This document shows, piece after piece, positions 52,411 to 61,319 of a DNA stretch of 63,083 bases (the stretch's first letter is position 1; every line of letters begins with the position of its first letter). Under the pieces are notes generated by a model. It saw nothing but the letters and a program-made list of their open reading frames with translations, was not told the origin of the DNA and did no database searches. The position numbers and the translations under genes were made by a program. The DNA lies in contig JACQZN010000046.1 of assembly GCA_016213845.1 (NCBI GenBank), forward strand, positions 1 to 63,083. The letters run 5' to 3'. Origin of the DNA: Candidatus Wallbacteria bacterium. GTDB taxonomy: Bacteria > Muiribacteriota > UBA6191 > JACPRK01.

Positions 52411-52684
52411 TGCCTGCTGGCGGGCTGCTGTCATGGGGGGCCCTCCACGCTTCCGTGGGCGGTCGCCCTTCCGTCGACGGCGCCCGACTCTCTTGCGCGA
52501 CATCCCACGCAGCTCTACGAAGCCGGTCTCTGCCTCCTCCTGTTCGCTGTGCTGACCTGGTACTACGCCAGGGAGTTCCGTCCAACCGGGGGCGTCATTG
52601 CTTTGTACTCCTACGGTTACGGGTTCAGCCGATTCGGGCTCGAGTTGCTGCGCGACGACCCGCGCGGTCCGGTTTTCTTCGGCG
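52411..52684 (+). pseudogene. Truncated copy of the lgt-like gene
   Basis: Reads C-L-L-A-G-C-C-H-G-G-P-S-T-L-P-W and H-P-T-Q-L-Y-E, nearly identical to residues 132-223 of the gene at 31715; Tyr of GCCYG is His here. Both the N-terminal half and the C-terminal end are missing. It continues into the 68-base shared block and the acyltransferase 3' end. Confidence 0.9.
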
Positions 52685-52720
52685 TGTCACCCGAGCTTCG
52701 GTATCACGCTACGAAACTCC

Positions 52721-53671
52721 TCACAGGAATGCCCGCGTCCCCCTGGATGGCCCAGGTTCGGGGCCGCGAGCGCTCTCGTCCAGCAGCGAACCAATCCGGC
52801 GCATCAGCTCGTCGGTGGCCTCCTGGAGCCTGGGGCGATACCGTTCCTCGTGCTGCGGATCGAACGGGACGAACTCGGCCGGCAGCAGGTCTTGCGCGAG
52901 ATGGTAGGGCCGGCCGAATCGAACGACACCGTGGCCGCCGAAGAACGCAGGCGAGTCGCCCAGGAAGATGTCGCGCGCCCCATTCAAGCCCGCGGGCACC
53001 AGCGGAAGGCCGAGTGCCCAGGCGATCTGCACGGCCCCGATCCGGCCTGGAGCCGCGTCCGCGGCGACGGTGCCCTGCGGATAGATGTGCAGGTGATAGC
53101 CCGCCTGAAGAGCCTCCCGTGCGAGAGACAGGCTCCGGGCGAGCGCCTCGCGATACAAGCGCCGGAGGCACTCGCGCCAGGGCTCCTGAGATGGAACGAA
53201 CCGGTTGCCCAAGATCTCGCGGGGCGTGACCATCAGCGAGGTGAAGGGCTCGCGGTCGGGGACCCCCACACCCTGGTCCAGGTGGTCGCGCAGAATCCTG
53301 TACTCCTCCTCCGTGGGCCGCCGCCGCCAGCGAGAGACGAAGTCGCTGAGGATCAGGTAGCCTCGCGAGACCAGGGGGATGGTGCCGAGCTGGCGCACGA
53401 GAATCCCGAGGAGCCCATGGTAGTTCTTGGGCTTCGAGAAGACGACCGAGCCGACGCCGCGCGACAGCAGCACCTGCCTCATCAGAAGGAAGTCGTGGCG
53501 ATGCGAGGCGTTTGTCGCCAGCAAGACAGGCTCGGCAGGCATGCCCTCGATCCCCTCTGAATCGACCCGGGTCCCCACCAAGCGTCGGATCGGCTGGGCA
53601 AGCCTGAAGATTGCGGCCTCCAGCCGGCCCGGTCGCACCTGGTGCCCCTCGTAGAACTCCCGTGTCAACAC
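52721..53671 (-). CDS. PlsC-like acyltransferase
   Basis: A 316-residue protein of the glycerolipid acyltransferase fold. I-Y-P-Q-G-T-V (motif with E/Q-G-T) and G-A-V-Q-I-A-W-A-L-G-L-P-L-V-P-A-G-L-N-G fit motifs III and IV. The expected H-x4-D motif appears as N-A-S-H-R-H-D-F, with Ala in the catalytic His position, so activity is uncertain. GTG start overlaps the DegT stop. The last residues G-P-S-R-G-T-R-A-F-L come from the 68-base block repeated at 32522. Confidence 0.7.
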   Translation of the reverse strand: MLTREFYEGHQVRPGRLEAAIFRLAQPIRRLVGTRVDSEGIEGMPAEPVLLATNASHRHDFLLMRQVLLSRGVGSVVFSKPKNYHGLLGILVRQLGTIPLVSRGYLILSDFVSRWRRRPTEEEYRILRDHLDQGVGVPDREPFTSLMVTPREILGNRFVPSQEPWRECLRRLYREALARSLSLAREALQAGYHLHIYPQGTVAADAAPGRIGAVQIAWALGLPLVPAGLNGARDIFLGDSPAFFGGHGVVRFGRPYHLAQDLLPAEFVPFDPQHEERYRPRLQEATDELMRRIGSLLDESARGPEPGPSRGTRAFL

Positions 53672-54867
53672 GGCGCCGCTCCCGGGGCGCTCGTTTCGGC
53701 GATTGCCCCCTGGACGCAGTCGGCTAGCCGCTCCAGCACGCGCGGCGGGTACTCGGGCGCCACCGGTAGAAAGACGAGATGCTCGATCATCGCCCGGGCC
53801 CGCGGCACCTCACCAATCGCGCACACGTTCGAGGCGTCCGACACGTCGAAACCTTCGTTCAACAGCCTCTTCCTCAGCTGCCCAGGCGCCGGTACCAGCA
53901 GCGGAGCCAACCACCAGGAAGGCGCCTCGAGCCCGGTTCCGACCCGCATCGAGGCGGGGAAGCGCGAGAGCACGGATTCGGCCGCCGCCGCGCGGTGCAG
54001 AAGCCGCTCGGGATCGAACCGCTGCAGGCGCCGCGTCAAGAAATTCAGCAGCGGAGCGCATGGCGCGAGTTGAAGGCAATCGAGGTAGCTGGCGTCCGCG
54101 CGATCCGGCAGTCCCCGGCTCATCGCGCGCATCACCGCTCCCAGGCTCACACCGGCACCGCGCAGTCCGGCACTCAACGCGCCGTACACGGGTGGAATCT
54201 GCCCGGCGGCAATCGCACACATGCGCAGCAGCCGCCGGAAGTAGGCGCCGGCCGGCTGCAAGGGCCATCCTGCCTGGATCTGTCGCATCCGCGTGAGCAG
54301 CGCCGGGTTCCGGACGCGGGTCAGGGCGCCGCCGCAGGCTGTTGCGGTCTTGAGCATCCCGAAGCTGAATAGCGAGACGTCCGCCTCTGGATGGCCCCGT
54401 TCCCGCGGGCCCCTGAAGGCTTGCGCCGCATCTTCGATGACCATGATTCCCCGCGGCCGGGCGAGGGCGAGGATGGGTTCGAGTTTCACCCGGCCGCCGA
54501 ACAGGTGCGCCACCAGCACCGCGCGAACCCGAGGACCGAGGGCCCTCTCGAGCGCGCCGGGCTCGGGCGCCAACGTGTCTTCGGCCACATCCACGACGGT
54601 GGCTGTGAGCCGGTGTTCAGTGATGATCCGCCGCATGTCCGGGATGTTGATCGCCGTGCAGACTACCTCGTCTCCGGCCGCCCATCCGGCGGCCTGCAGA
54701 AGCAGCGCGAAAGCGGAACGAACCGAGAGACAGGCGATCCCGTCTCCCGCAGGCGCCCAGAACTCCTCCAGGCGTCTGGCCGCCTCCGCGGGGTCCGCGC
54801 CCCAGGGCGAGGCGAGCGCCTCGAACAGCCACGGAGCATCTATGTCGAGTCTGTGTGGGGGAATCAC
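53665..54867 (-). CDS. DegT/DnrJ/EryC1/StrS-type aminotransferase
   Basis: A PLP-dependent sugar aminotransferase family protein of about 400 residues. I-E-D-A-A-Q-A-F holds the PLP-pyridine Asp and L-F-S-F-G-M-L-K-T-A-T-A-C-G-G the Schiff-base Lys. V-V-C-T-A-I-N-I-P-D-M is the substrate-side loop. GTG 54867 gives V-I-P-P-H-R-L-D-I-D; no Shine-Dalgarno is clear and the frame stays open upstream without protein-like sequence. A 158-base part (53889-54046) is repeated at 32589. In the ancestral locus it probably followed lgt-like and acyltransferase genes. Confidence 0.8.
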   Translation of the reverse strand: MIPPHRLDIDAPWLFEALASPWGADPAEAARRLEEFWAPAGDGIACLSVRSAFALLLQAAGWAAGDEVVCTAINIPDMRRIITEHRLTATVVDVAEDTLAPEPGALERALGPRVRAVLVAHLFGGRVKLEPILALARPRGIMVIEDAAQAFRGPRERGHPEADVSLFSFGMLKTATACGGALTRVRNPALLTRMRQIQAGWPLQPAGAYFRRLLRMCAIAAGQIPPVYGALSAGLRGAGVSLGAVMRAMSRGLPDRADASYLDCLQLAPCAPLLNFLTRRLQRFDPERLLHRAAAAESVLSRFPASMRVGTGLEAPSWWLAPLLVPAPGQLRKRLLNEGFDVSDASNVCAIGEVPRARAMIEHLVFLPVAPEYPPRVLERLADCVQGAIAETSAPGAAPC

Positions 54868-55263
54868 CGCGGAACGGGCCTCCGTGGCCAGCCCTGGACC
54901 GCGCAGAGCGATCCAGTCGTCTCCACGAGGCCACGCCCGGAGGATAGCTCGCAGGCACCCAGGCTGGGAAGAACAGAGAGGCCGCAAGGTACCGTTGCGG
55001 CCTACACGCCCCCCCCCCGAGGACCGCTGGTCGGCTCCCGCCGCCTGAGACCCACTCAGACGGTCGCTTCGGCTTGCCAGAGCCGTGCCCCGTGAGCCGG
55101 GAGTCCGTCTCCCGCGCCGTCCTCTCCTTCGACCAGCCTCCCTTGCCTGCACCGTTCTCCCACGGACCACCCCACGTAACAAACCGGCCCCGGCCCCCGG
55201 AGGACCCTTACACCGAGAGGCCGCAGCTTGAATCTCCTGCGTACCACCAGCAGGGGCGCTGTC
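54868..55263. other. Intergenic region without a supported gene
   Basis: About 400 bases between two minus-strand genes. Contains a nine-C run at about 55010 and the stretch cgagaggccgcagcttgaat. No coding sequence with homology or a promoter was recognised. Confidence 0.4.
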
Positions 55264-56610
55264 TCAGCGCGGGGTGAGAGCGGGGGCGAGGGCGGCGCCC
55301 GGCTCTGCATCCAGCAGCCAGCCCGCTGCGGCAAGCCAGTCGAAGCCGTTCGGGAGAGGCCGCCTGGGCGGCTGAGATTCGAGAGTCAGAAGCAGCGGCA
55401 CGGCTTCCGGGAAAAGGAGGGCGGCCGCCTCGAGCGCCCGGATCTCGCGCTCCCAGACCGGCTGCTCGTCGACCTCGACGCAGGCTTGAATGAGGAGTGT
55501 CGGCCGGCCGGATGCCGTGGCGAGGAAGTCGACCTCGAAGCCCTCCCGTGTCCGCACGTAGTCCACTTCGTAACCTCGCCGCTCGAGCTCCAGAAACACC
55601 ACGGTCTCCAGAGCATGCCCCAGGTTCGAACGACCTGTTCGCTCGAAGAGTGGGATCAGGCCCGGGTCCACCGGATACGCCTTGCGCGGATTCACCATGC
55701 GCTGACGCTCCGAAGCCGAGCGCATCGAGACGGTCCGGATCAGGAAGGCGTCCTCGAGGTGCCCGAGATAGGCGTGAAGGGTGTCCTTGCCTACCGGGAT
55801 ACCCTGGGAGCGAAGCGCGTCATAGAACTTCTGAACGCTGAAAGGCGACGCCGGGTTGGCCAGCAGATGACGCTGCAGCCAGCGCAACGGAAGCGGGTTC
55901 GAGACGGAATGCCGTTCGATGACGTCCCGCAGCACAACGACATCGACATAGGATCGCAGCAGCAACGAACGATCCCGGTCGTCAACGCCGAGGACCTCCG
56001 GAAAGCCTCCCCGGACGAGGTACTGCCGAAGCTCCGCATCCAGGACCGAGCGGGCGGCCTTCGGCAGCCGGGTCCAGGGCCGGTCCGGCTCCTTCCCCCC
56101 ATGACGGAGCGACTCACGGAAGCTGAATGGATGAACCAGCACCTCCAGCGCCCGGCCACGCATGCTCGAGGCGACTTCCCGGCTCAGCAGCCGGGCCGAA
56201 GATCCGGAGAGAAAAAGGCGCACGCGCTCCGTGTCGATGAGTCTGCGTGCGAACGCCTCCCATCCGGGCACCAGTTGAATCTCGTCGAGAAAGAATGTGG
56301 CTGGTCGGGCATCGCGGAGGCCAGGCTGCAATCGAAAGTACTCCTCGACCAGCCACGAGAGATCGGACGTCTCCAGGCCCACAAGTCGATCGTCCTCCAG
56401 ACCGAGAAACAGAAGCGCCTCGCGGGGTGTCCCTTCAGCCAGGAGGGCAGCCAGGCACTGCCACAGGAAGGTCGTCTTTCCACTTCGCCGGACCCCAATC
56501 ACGGCCAGGGCCTTGTTAGGCACCGCAGGTAGCCTCAAGTCGCGACGCGTCAGCCGAGGCGGAGCGACGGTCAACCCTTCGAGCAGCTTTTGCTGGAGCA
56601 CGTTCCGCAA
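55264..56610 (-). CDS. AAA-type ATPase with DUF4143 domain
   Basis: A 448-residue protein starting at TTG 56610 with AAGGAG five to six bases before it. Walker A G-V-R-R-S-G-K-T-T-F is at residue 39-48, Walker B A-T-F-F-L-D-E-I-Q and sensor S-G-S-S-A-R-L-L-S follow; the DUF4143 part ends in G-H-A-L-E-T-V-V-F-L-E-L-E-R-R-G-Y-E-V-D-Y and F-E-V-D-F-L (restriction-like fold). Common single-gene family of unknown function, often in laterally moved DNA. The upstream spacer carries inverted repeats. Confidence 0.9.
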   Translation of the reverse strand: MRNVLQQKLLEGLTVAPPRLTRRDLRLPAVPNKALAVIGVRRSGKTTFLWQCLAALLAEGTPREALLFLGLEDDRLVGLETSDLSWLVEEYFRLQPGLRDARPATFFLDEIQLVPGWEAFARRLIDTERVRLFLSGSSARLLSREVASSMRGRALEVLVHPFSFRESLRHGGKEPDRPWTRLPKAARSVLDAELRQYLVRGGFPEVLGVDDRDRSLLLRSYVDVVVLRDVIERHSVSNPLPLRWLQRHLLANPASPFSVQKFYDALRSQGIPVGKDTLHAYLGHLEDAFLIRTVSMRSASERQRMVNPRKAYPVDPGLIPLFERTGRSNLGHALETVVFLELERRGYEVDYVRTREGFEVDFLATASGRPTLLIQACVEVDEQPVWEREIRALEAAALLFPEAVPLLLTLESQPPRRPLPNGFDWLAAAGWLLDAEPGAALAPALTPR

Positions 56611-56675
56611 AATTCTCCTTCCTGAAAGGATAAATTATCACACAGTTGGCCTTTCTTCAGGGAGAAATTCACGTA
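56611..56675. promoter_or_regulatory. AT-rich imperfect inverted repeat before the DUF4143 ATPase
   Basis: ttctccttcctgaaagg (56613-56629) and cctttcttcagggagaa (56649-56665) form an imperfect inverted repeat around ataaattatcaca, by far the AT-richest segment nearby. It may be an operator or promoter of the ATPase gene. Confidence 0.45.
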
Positions 56676-56849
56676 TGGGGATCGATGTTGGGCCGCGACG
56701 CTCCAGCGCTCGCCTCGGTTTTCCCGCTCCCTGGTGCTGGTTGCTCCAGCCTCCAATACGCAACGAGTGGCCGAGGCGCGGGGAAGTTACACGGGAAGAC
56801 TCCAAGAGGCAGCCTGAGAGTAGCGTCTGCGAGCCCGGGCCCGCTCCGC

Positions 56850-57215
56850 TCAGCGTCTCTCAGGGGACGAGAAAAGGGGCGCCGCCGGATCATGACGCGC
56901 GTGGAGCACGCGAGCGCGCTCCAAAGAACAGCTGCCGTAGCTGTAGCGACAGCCGAGCATGCACGTGTCGTAGAAACCGATGTCGAACTCCTCGCTGCAC
57001 TCGCACCCTTCGCGGCCGGGCCGGGTCTTCAACCAGCGGCTCCGAGCCAGCTCCGGGTAGACGCGGACGGCCCAGCTCCAGGCGTTGCATCTCGTGGCCG
57101 GGCAGCCCGTCCGGGCCGACACCTCCGGCGAGCAGCAGCGCGTGAACGGTATGCCGGCGGGTTCGGCTATGGCGCGCAGACGGCCGGGGAGGTCGGTCCG
57201 AACCGCGAGACTCAT
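56850..57215 (-). pseudogene. C-terminal remnant of a DUF1848 protein
   Basis: About 120 residues read C-C-S-P-E, R-E-G-C-E-C-S-E-E-F-D-I-G-F-Y-D-T-C-M-L-G-C-R-Y, and H-D-P-A-A-P-L-F at the end; this is the cysteine-rich close of DUF1848 proteins (C-x-C ... D-I-G-x-Y-D-T-C-x-x-G-C-x-Y). The N-terminal 180 residues are not found in one frame. The DNA between 57215 and 57545 is not recognisable. Confidence 0.6.
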
Positions 57216-57647
57216 CGGCGTCATCGGGTCCTCATTGTCGGCTTGGTAGGCCGCCAGGTCCGGGACGCAGGTATTGGTCTGTTCGACACTTTCGTCGCCG
57301 GCCAGAAGCTCGCCGTCACCCTGGCTGCGGGCGACAAGACGGATGGCAGCCCGCAGATGTCGTGCGTGAGACGGTCGGCAATCGAGCGGGTGTGGTCCTC
57401 GAAGTCGAGCAGCTTGGCGCCGGTCCTCGACAGAATCGACATCAGGCCGCCGGGATGCATCGACGGCCGTAGCGAGCCGCGAGAAGCCAGGCGGCCAAAG
57501 CCAGACGGAGTTCCTGTGACATGCGACCCAAAGCGTGATACAAACCCGTTCTTGGCGTCCTCCTAGCGCGACAGCGGCGCGCAACACCACGGTCGTAGCC
57601 GAAGGAAGGCGCCCTTTCTCTGCCAGTCCACCGGAGTTCAGCCGGCC

Positions 57648-58877
57648 ATGAAGCTCGCCTTCTACCACAACGTCCCGTTTGGCGGCGCGATGCGCGTGCT
57701 CTGGGAGTACGTGCGGCGGCTGTCGGGGCGCCACGAGATCACGCTCTTCCATCCGGAGCTCGTGCGCGAGCGGCCCGACATCTATGGCTTTCAGCCGGCG
57801 CCTGCCTCGGGGTTCGACTGGGATGCCCGCGTCCGGCGGCACCATCGCTTTCCCGATCCGCGTGGCAGCTTTCCGCGAGTCGCCAGCGGCAGGCTCCAAC
57901 TGCTCTTCCGTAGCCTCGATCTTCCGTTTCTGGAACGCGCGTCGCGCCGGATGGCCGACGAGATCGACGCCGGCGGATTCGACGTCGTCTTCGTCAATCC
58001 GTGCCGGTTGACGCAGGCGCCGCTGCTGCTCAGGCACCTCAAGACGCCCACCGTCTACTACTGCGCGGAGCCCAGCCGGCTCGTCTTCGAGCGACGGCTC
58101 GCCGCCCTGGAGGCCGGCCGGGCTCCTGGCGCCAGACTGGCTTTGCGCCGGCTCTTCCTGGCGCCGCTGGAGTGCGCCGATGTCGCCAACGCCCGCGCGG
58201 CGCGCATCGTGCTCGCCCATTCTCTCTACACCGCCAATCAGATCCGGCTCGCCTACGGGCTGGAGCCCGTCATTCAGTACCTGGGAGTCGACACCGATGT
58301 CTATCGCCCGCTCGAGCGTCCCCGCCAGCGGCGCGTCGTCTCGGTCAGCGCCATCGGCGCCAACAAGGATCAGCTCTTCCTGGTCCGCGCGCTCGCGGCC
58401 ATCCCGGCCCCTCAGCGCCCACCCGTGGTCTTCGCCTACAGCCGCTTCGACCCGGCCTACCTGGAAGAGCTGAAGCGCGAGGCCGCCGCCGCGGGGGTCA
58501 CGCTCGAGCTTCGCCAGGGCGCCGACGACGCGGCCGTGGTCGAGCTCTACGCGAGCTCACGCGTCGCGGCCTGCACGCCCGTGCGAGAGCCGTTCGGCCT
58601 GATTCCGCTCGAGGCGATGGCGTGCGGCACCCCCGTTGCCGGTGTTGCCGAAGGCGGGCTTCTGGAAACGATCGAGCACGGCGTCAACGGGCTCCTGACC
58701 CCGCGAGACCCCGAGGCCTTCGCCGCCGCCCTGCTCACGCTGCTCGACAGCGCCTCGGAGCGCGAGCGGCTCTCGCAGGCCGGGCTGGCCGCCGTGCGCG
58801 CCCGCTGGAGCTGGGACGCCTCCGCGGCGCGGCTCGAGTCCGAGCTGGCGCGAGCCGCCGCGATGCCCCGGCGGTAG
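57648..58877 (+). CDS. GT4-type glycosyltransferase
   Basis: A 409-residue GT-B enzyme. N-terminus M-K-L-A-F-Y-H-N-V-P-F-G-G-A, a donor half with S-A-I-G-A-N-K-D-Q-L and the E-x7-E motif in R-E-P-F-G-L-I-P-L-E-A-M-A-C-G-T-P-V-A. It is monocistronic, flanked by decayed or unrelated genes. Acceptor and donor sugars are not evident. The 430 bases upstream (57216-57647) have only the remnant above. Confidence 0.85.
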   Translation: MKLAFYHNVPFGGAMRVLWEYVRRLSGRHEITLFHPELVRERPDIYGFQPAPASGFDWDARVRRHHRFPDPRGSFPRVASGRLQLLFRSLDLPFLERASRRMADEIDAGGFDVVFVNPCRLTQAPLLLRHLKTPTVYYCAEPSRLVFERRLAALEAGRAPGARLALRRLFLAPLECADVANARAARIVLAHSLYTANQIRLAYGLEPVIQYLGVDTDVYRPLERPRQRRVVSVSAIGANKDQLFLVRALAAIPAPQRPPVVFAYSRFDPAYLEELKREAAAAGVTLELRQGADDAAVVELYASSRVAACTPVREPFGLIPLEAMACGTPVAGVAEGGLLETIEHGVNGLLTPRDPEAFAAALLTLLDSASERERLSQAGLAAVRARWSWDASAARLESELARAAAMPRR

Positions 58878-59218
58878 CCGACCAACGCGTCTGGCCGGCT
58901 ACTGGACGAACTCGGCCACGCTGAAGTTTCCCCGCCCCGCGCGGCCGCGTCTCCGCCGCGACCGGCGGCCTCGTCCGAGGAGTTACCGATGCTCGAAGTG
59001 GGCCGTGCGACGTGTGCCACCGCCACCCGTGGCGGTGATGACGATTCCACCATCCCCAGCGCCAGCCGCGGAGCCGCGGCGCGATCACTACCGCTCCCGC
59101 GGCGGGAGCGTCGCCATCACCGGCGACGGGGTCACGACCGTCTTTGGAACGCCCACGGCGCCGGCACATCGTCGACTGCCGTGGATTTGGAGTGGGAAGC
59201 CAAGTATCCTTCATGTTG
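58878..59218. other. Intergenic region with a short perfect hairpin
   Basis: 340 bases without a gene. A 9-bp stem CACCGCCAC/GTGGCGGTG with a 2-base loop lies at 59018-59037. It lacks a T run, so a terminator call is weak. Confidence 0.45.
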
Positions 59219-59488
59219 ATGGAACCACGACTTGCGCCTCCACCGTCGGGGCGGACGCCGGATCGGGCCGATGTTGACGCTGCCCTCGAGGGAGTTCGCC
59301 AGCTGGTCGAGAGCTGCAGAGATCGCTGCCTCTGGTTCATGTCGCCCCAATTTCTGCCGTCCGACCGCGAGCAGGCGCTACGGGCACTCGGGTACATCGA
59401 GCGTTATGGAGACCGGCCGTCGTTTGTCAGAGCTAGGGAATTGAGGCAATGGCTCTCACCCGGTTCCAGCGCGAGCTCTGTCGACTAA
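59219..59488 (+). CDS. Putative antitoxin partner of the AbiEii-like toxin
   Basis: An 89-residue protein that overlaps the toxin start by 40 bases, the normal arrangement in toxin-antitoxin pairs. Middle part is helical with L-R-A-L-G-Y-I-E-R-Y-G-D-R-P-S-F-V-R-A-R-E-L-R-Q-W-L. It lacks a recognised AbiEi wing-helix motif; similar short proteins are sometimes seen beside MenT/AbiEii nucleotidyltransferases. Two ATGs (59213, 59219) are possible. Confidence 0.5.
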   Translation: MEPRLAPPPSGRTPDRADVDAALEGVRQLVESCRDRCLWFMSPQFLPSDREQALRALGYIERYGDRPSFVRARELRQWLSPGSSASSVD

Positions 59489-60270
59489 TCGCGGCCAACC
59501 GCCGCCAGGGCGGGGAGAGCTACGTGGCCGGTGGTGTGGCTCTGAACGAGCTCATCGGCGGGCGGCGAATCTCGCGCGACCTCGATCTGTTCCACGACAC
59601 CGACGAAGCGTTGCGTGTCTCCTGGGCCGGCGACCGAGCCTTGCTGGAGGCGTCGGGGCTCCACGTCGACGTTCTCCGCGAGTCGCCGTCGTTCGTCGAA
59701 GCGATGGTGTCGCGGAGCCCCTCGGAGGGTCTCCTGGTGCAGTGGGTTCGCGATAGTGCCTACCGGTTCTTTCCGCTGGTGGAGGATGAGCTGTTCGGGC
59801 TCGTGCTCCATCCATTCGATCTGGCCACCAACAAAGTGCTCGCGCTGGTGGGACGGCTGGAACCCCGCGATTGGATCGACACGGTAGAATCTGACGCGCG
59901 CGTGCAACCGCTCGGGTATCTCGCCTGGGCGGCTTGCGGGAAAGATCCGGGCTTCGGTCCGGCTGCCCTCCTCGCGGAAGCCCGAAGATCGGGAAGGTAC
60001 AGCCAGGTCGAGCTCGACGAGCTGGCCTTCGACGGCGAGCGGCCGGATGCTGGGGAGCTCGGAGGGCGCTGGCGCCAGATCTTGGCTGAGGCCGACAGGG
60101 CGATCGGGCGGCTGCCACCCGATCAAGTCGGGCGTGTCGTCCTCGCCTCCGGTGGAGAGCTCTATCGGGGCACTGCCGAGGCCCTGGAGAGAGAGCTCGC
60201 CGCCGGGCGAATCGATTTTCATCCTGGCCGGATTCGAGGGATCTGGCCCGCAATCCGGCCGTTGAAATAG
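59449..60270 (+). CDS. Nucleotidyltransferase-fold toxin (AbiEii/MenT-like)
   Basis: A 273-residue protein. G-G-V-A-L-N-E-L-I-G-G-R-R-I-S-R-D-L-D-L-F is the nucleotidyltransferase active site with paired Asp, and T-N-K-V-L-A-L-V-G-R-L-E-P-R-D-W-I-D is the second signature of this group. TGAGG precedes the ATG. Members transfer nucleotides to tRNA or other targets and stop growth until neutralised. Could act in phage defence. Confidence 0.85.
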   Translation: MALTRFQRELCRLIAANRRQGGESYVAGGVALNELIGGRRISRDLDLFHDTDEALRVSWAGDRALLEASGLHVDVLRESPSFVEAMVSRSPSEGLLVQWVRDSAYRFFPLVEDELFGLVLHPFDLATNKVLALVGRLEPRDWIDTVESDARVQPLGYLAWAACGKDPGFGPAALLAEARRSGRYSQVELDELAFDGERPDAGELGGRWRQILAEADRAIGRLPPDQVGRVVLASGGELYRGTAEALERELAAGRIDFHPGRIRGIWPAIRPLK

Positions 60271-60711
60271 CGCTCGAGCCCAGCGCCGACAGCTTGGTGA
60301 AGGTTCAGGCTAGAGGCTGGAGCCTCCACCGTCACCGCGCCCAGGGGCCCAGGGCCTCCCAGGATTCGATGGCCCGAGGGGCCTCGGTCGAGAGTGCGTC
60401 TCCCTTCTTCACCAAGTCCGGCCTGCCTGCAATGAGCTGCGCCTCGCCGACGCGGCCTAGGAGCGCGGCCACTCTCAGGGCGTAACCCTGGCCCGACCCG
60501 TTCCACCCTCATCGTGCGCTGGCAGGAGCAGGGCGAGACCCTCGGCGAACGCGAGGCGCGGGAGAGACAGGGGACCAGCCGGTTCGACTTCCTGCTGGCG
60601 GGGGGGGCCAGAGCCCGACCTGAGGATGCCCGAAGTCGACGGCGGACGCGGGGGCGATGTGGGGCGATGTGAGGCGATTTCAGGCGCTGAGTAGCCACCC
60701 GGCGTGGCAGC
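60271..60711. other. GC-rich region without a supported gene
   Basis: 440 bases after the toxin gene. GC-rich, with a nine-G run at about 60600, and no frame resembling a protein. It leads into the transposase remnant. Confidence 0.4.
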
Positions 60712-61197
60712 TTGCCGCGCATGCCCCTCATCCCATCGAGCTCGGGGGAGGCATCCGCTGCTCCCGAGCCGTTTCCGAAGCTGCTCGGGGAGTACCAGCG
60801 CCGACAGCCCGAGCAGACAGTCCTCTATCAGTGCGTCCAGGAGAACTACCGGAGCTTCGTCGCGCTCTACGAGGAGCAGGACCGGGCCTTGCCGGCCTTC
60901 GTGCGACGGGAGTTCGAGAAGTACCTGGAGTGCGGCGTGCTCTCTGGTGGCTTCGCCCGGGTTCGCTGCGGCGACTGTGGCTTCGATCGGCTGGTGGCGT
61001 TCAGTTGGCGCGTGTTCTCGGCGGACGTCTTCGTTTGTAGTCGTTGCAGGTCCTCCAACGTGAAGAGGATCGCGTGGATTACAGACGCTTCGGCGATCCG
61101 CAAGATTCTCAACTCGGTCAGCCTGGCCACGGACGGCCCGGCTCCTCAACCAGCCCGCTCGGCCGAGGAGCTGTTCGGCCAGGCTGCTTCGGCGTGA
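60712..61197 (+). pseudogene. IS91-type transposase, internally deleted
   Basis: The N-terminal part L-Y-Q-C-V-Q-E-N, E-F-E-K-Y-L-E-C-G-V-L-S-G-G-F-A-R-V-R-C-G-D-C-G is the zinc-binding start of IS91 (Y2) transposases. It jumps directly at about 61015 to the C-terminal part V-C-S-R-C, I-A-W-I-T-D-A-S-A-I-R-K-I-L. The whole catalytic middle, about 300 residues with the HUH and Tyr motifs, is missing, so it is not functional. Confidence 0.85.
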
Positions 61198-61319
61198 AGG
61201 TGAAGCTGGCCGGCTTCGACGCGCCCAGGAAATCGCCCAGCAGCTCCAGCCTTGTACTTCCGGTCATCAGAAGCTCTCTCCAGACGCCATAAAGCTCAGA
61301 CGAAGGGGGGGGAGGACCC

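Noticed and set aside
54868..55182. N-terminal extension of the DegT aminotransferase
   Set aside because: The extra 105 residues are Arg/Gly-rich without homology and exceed the family length.
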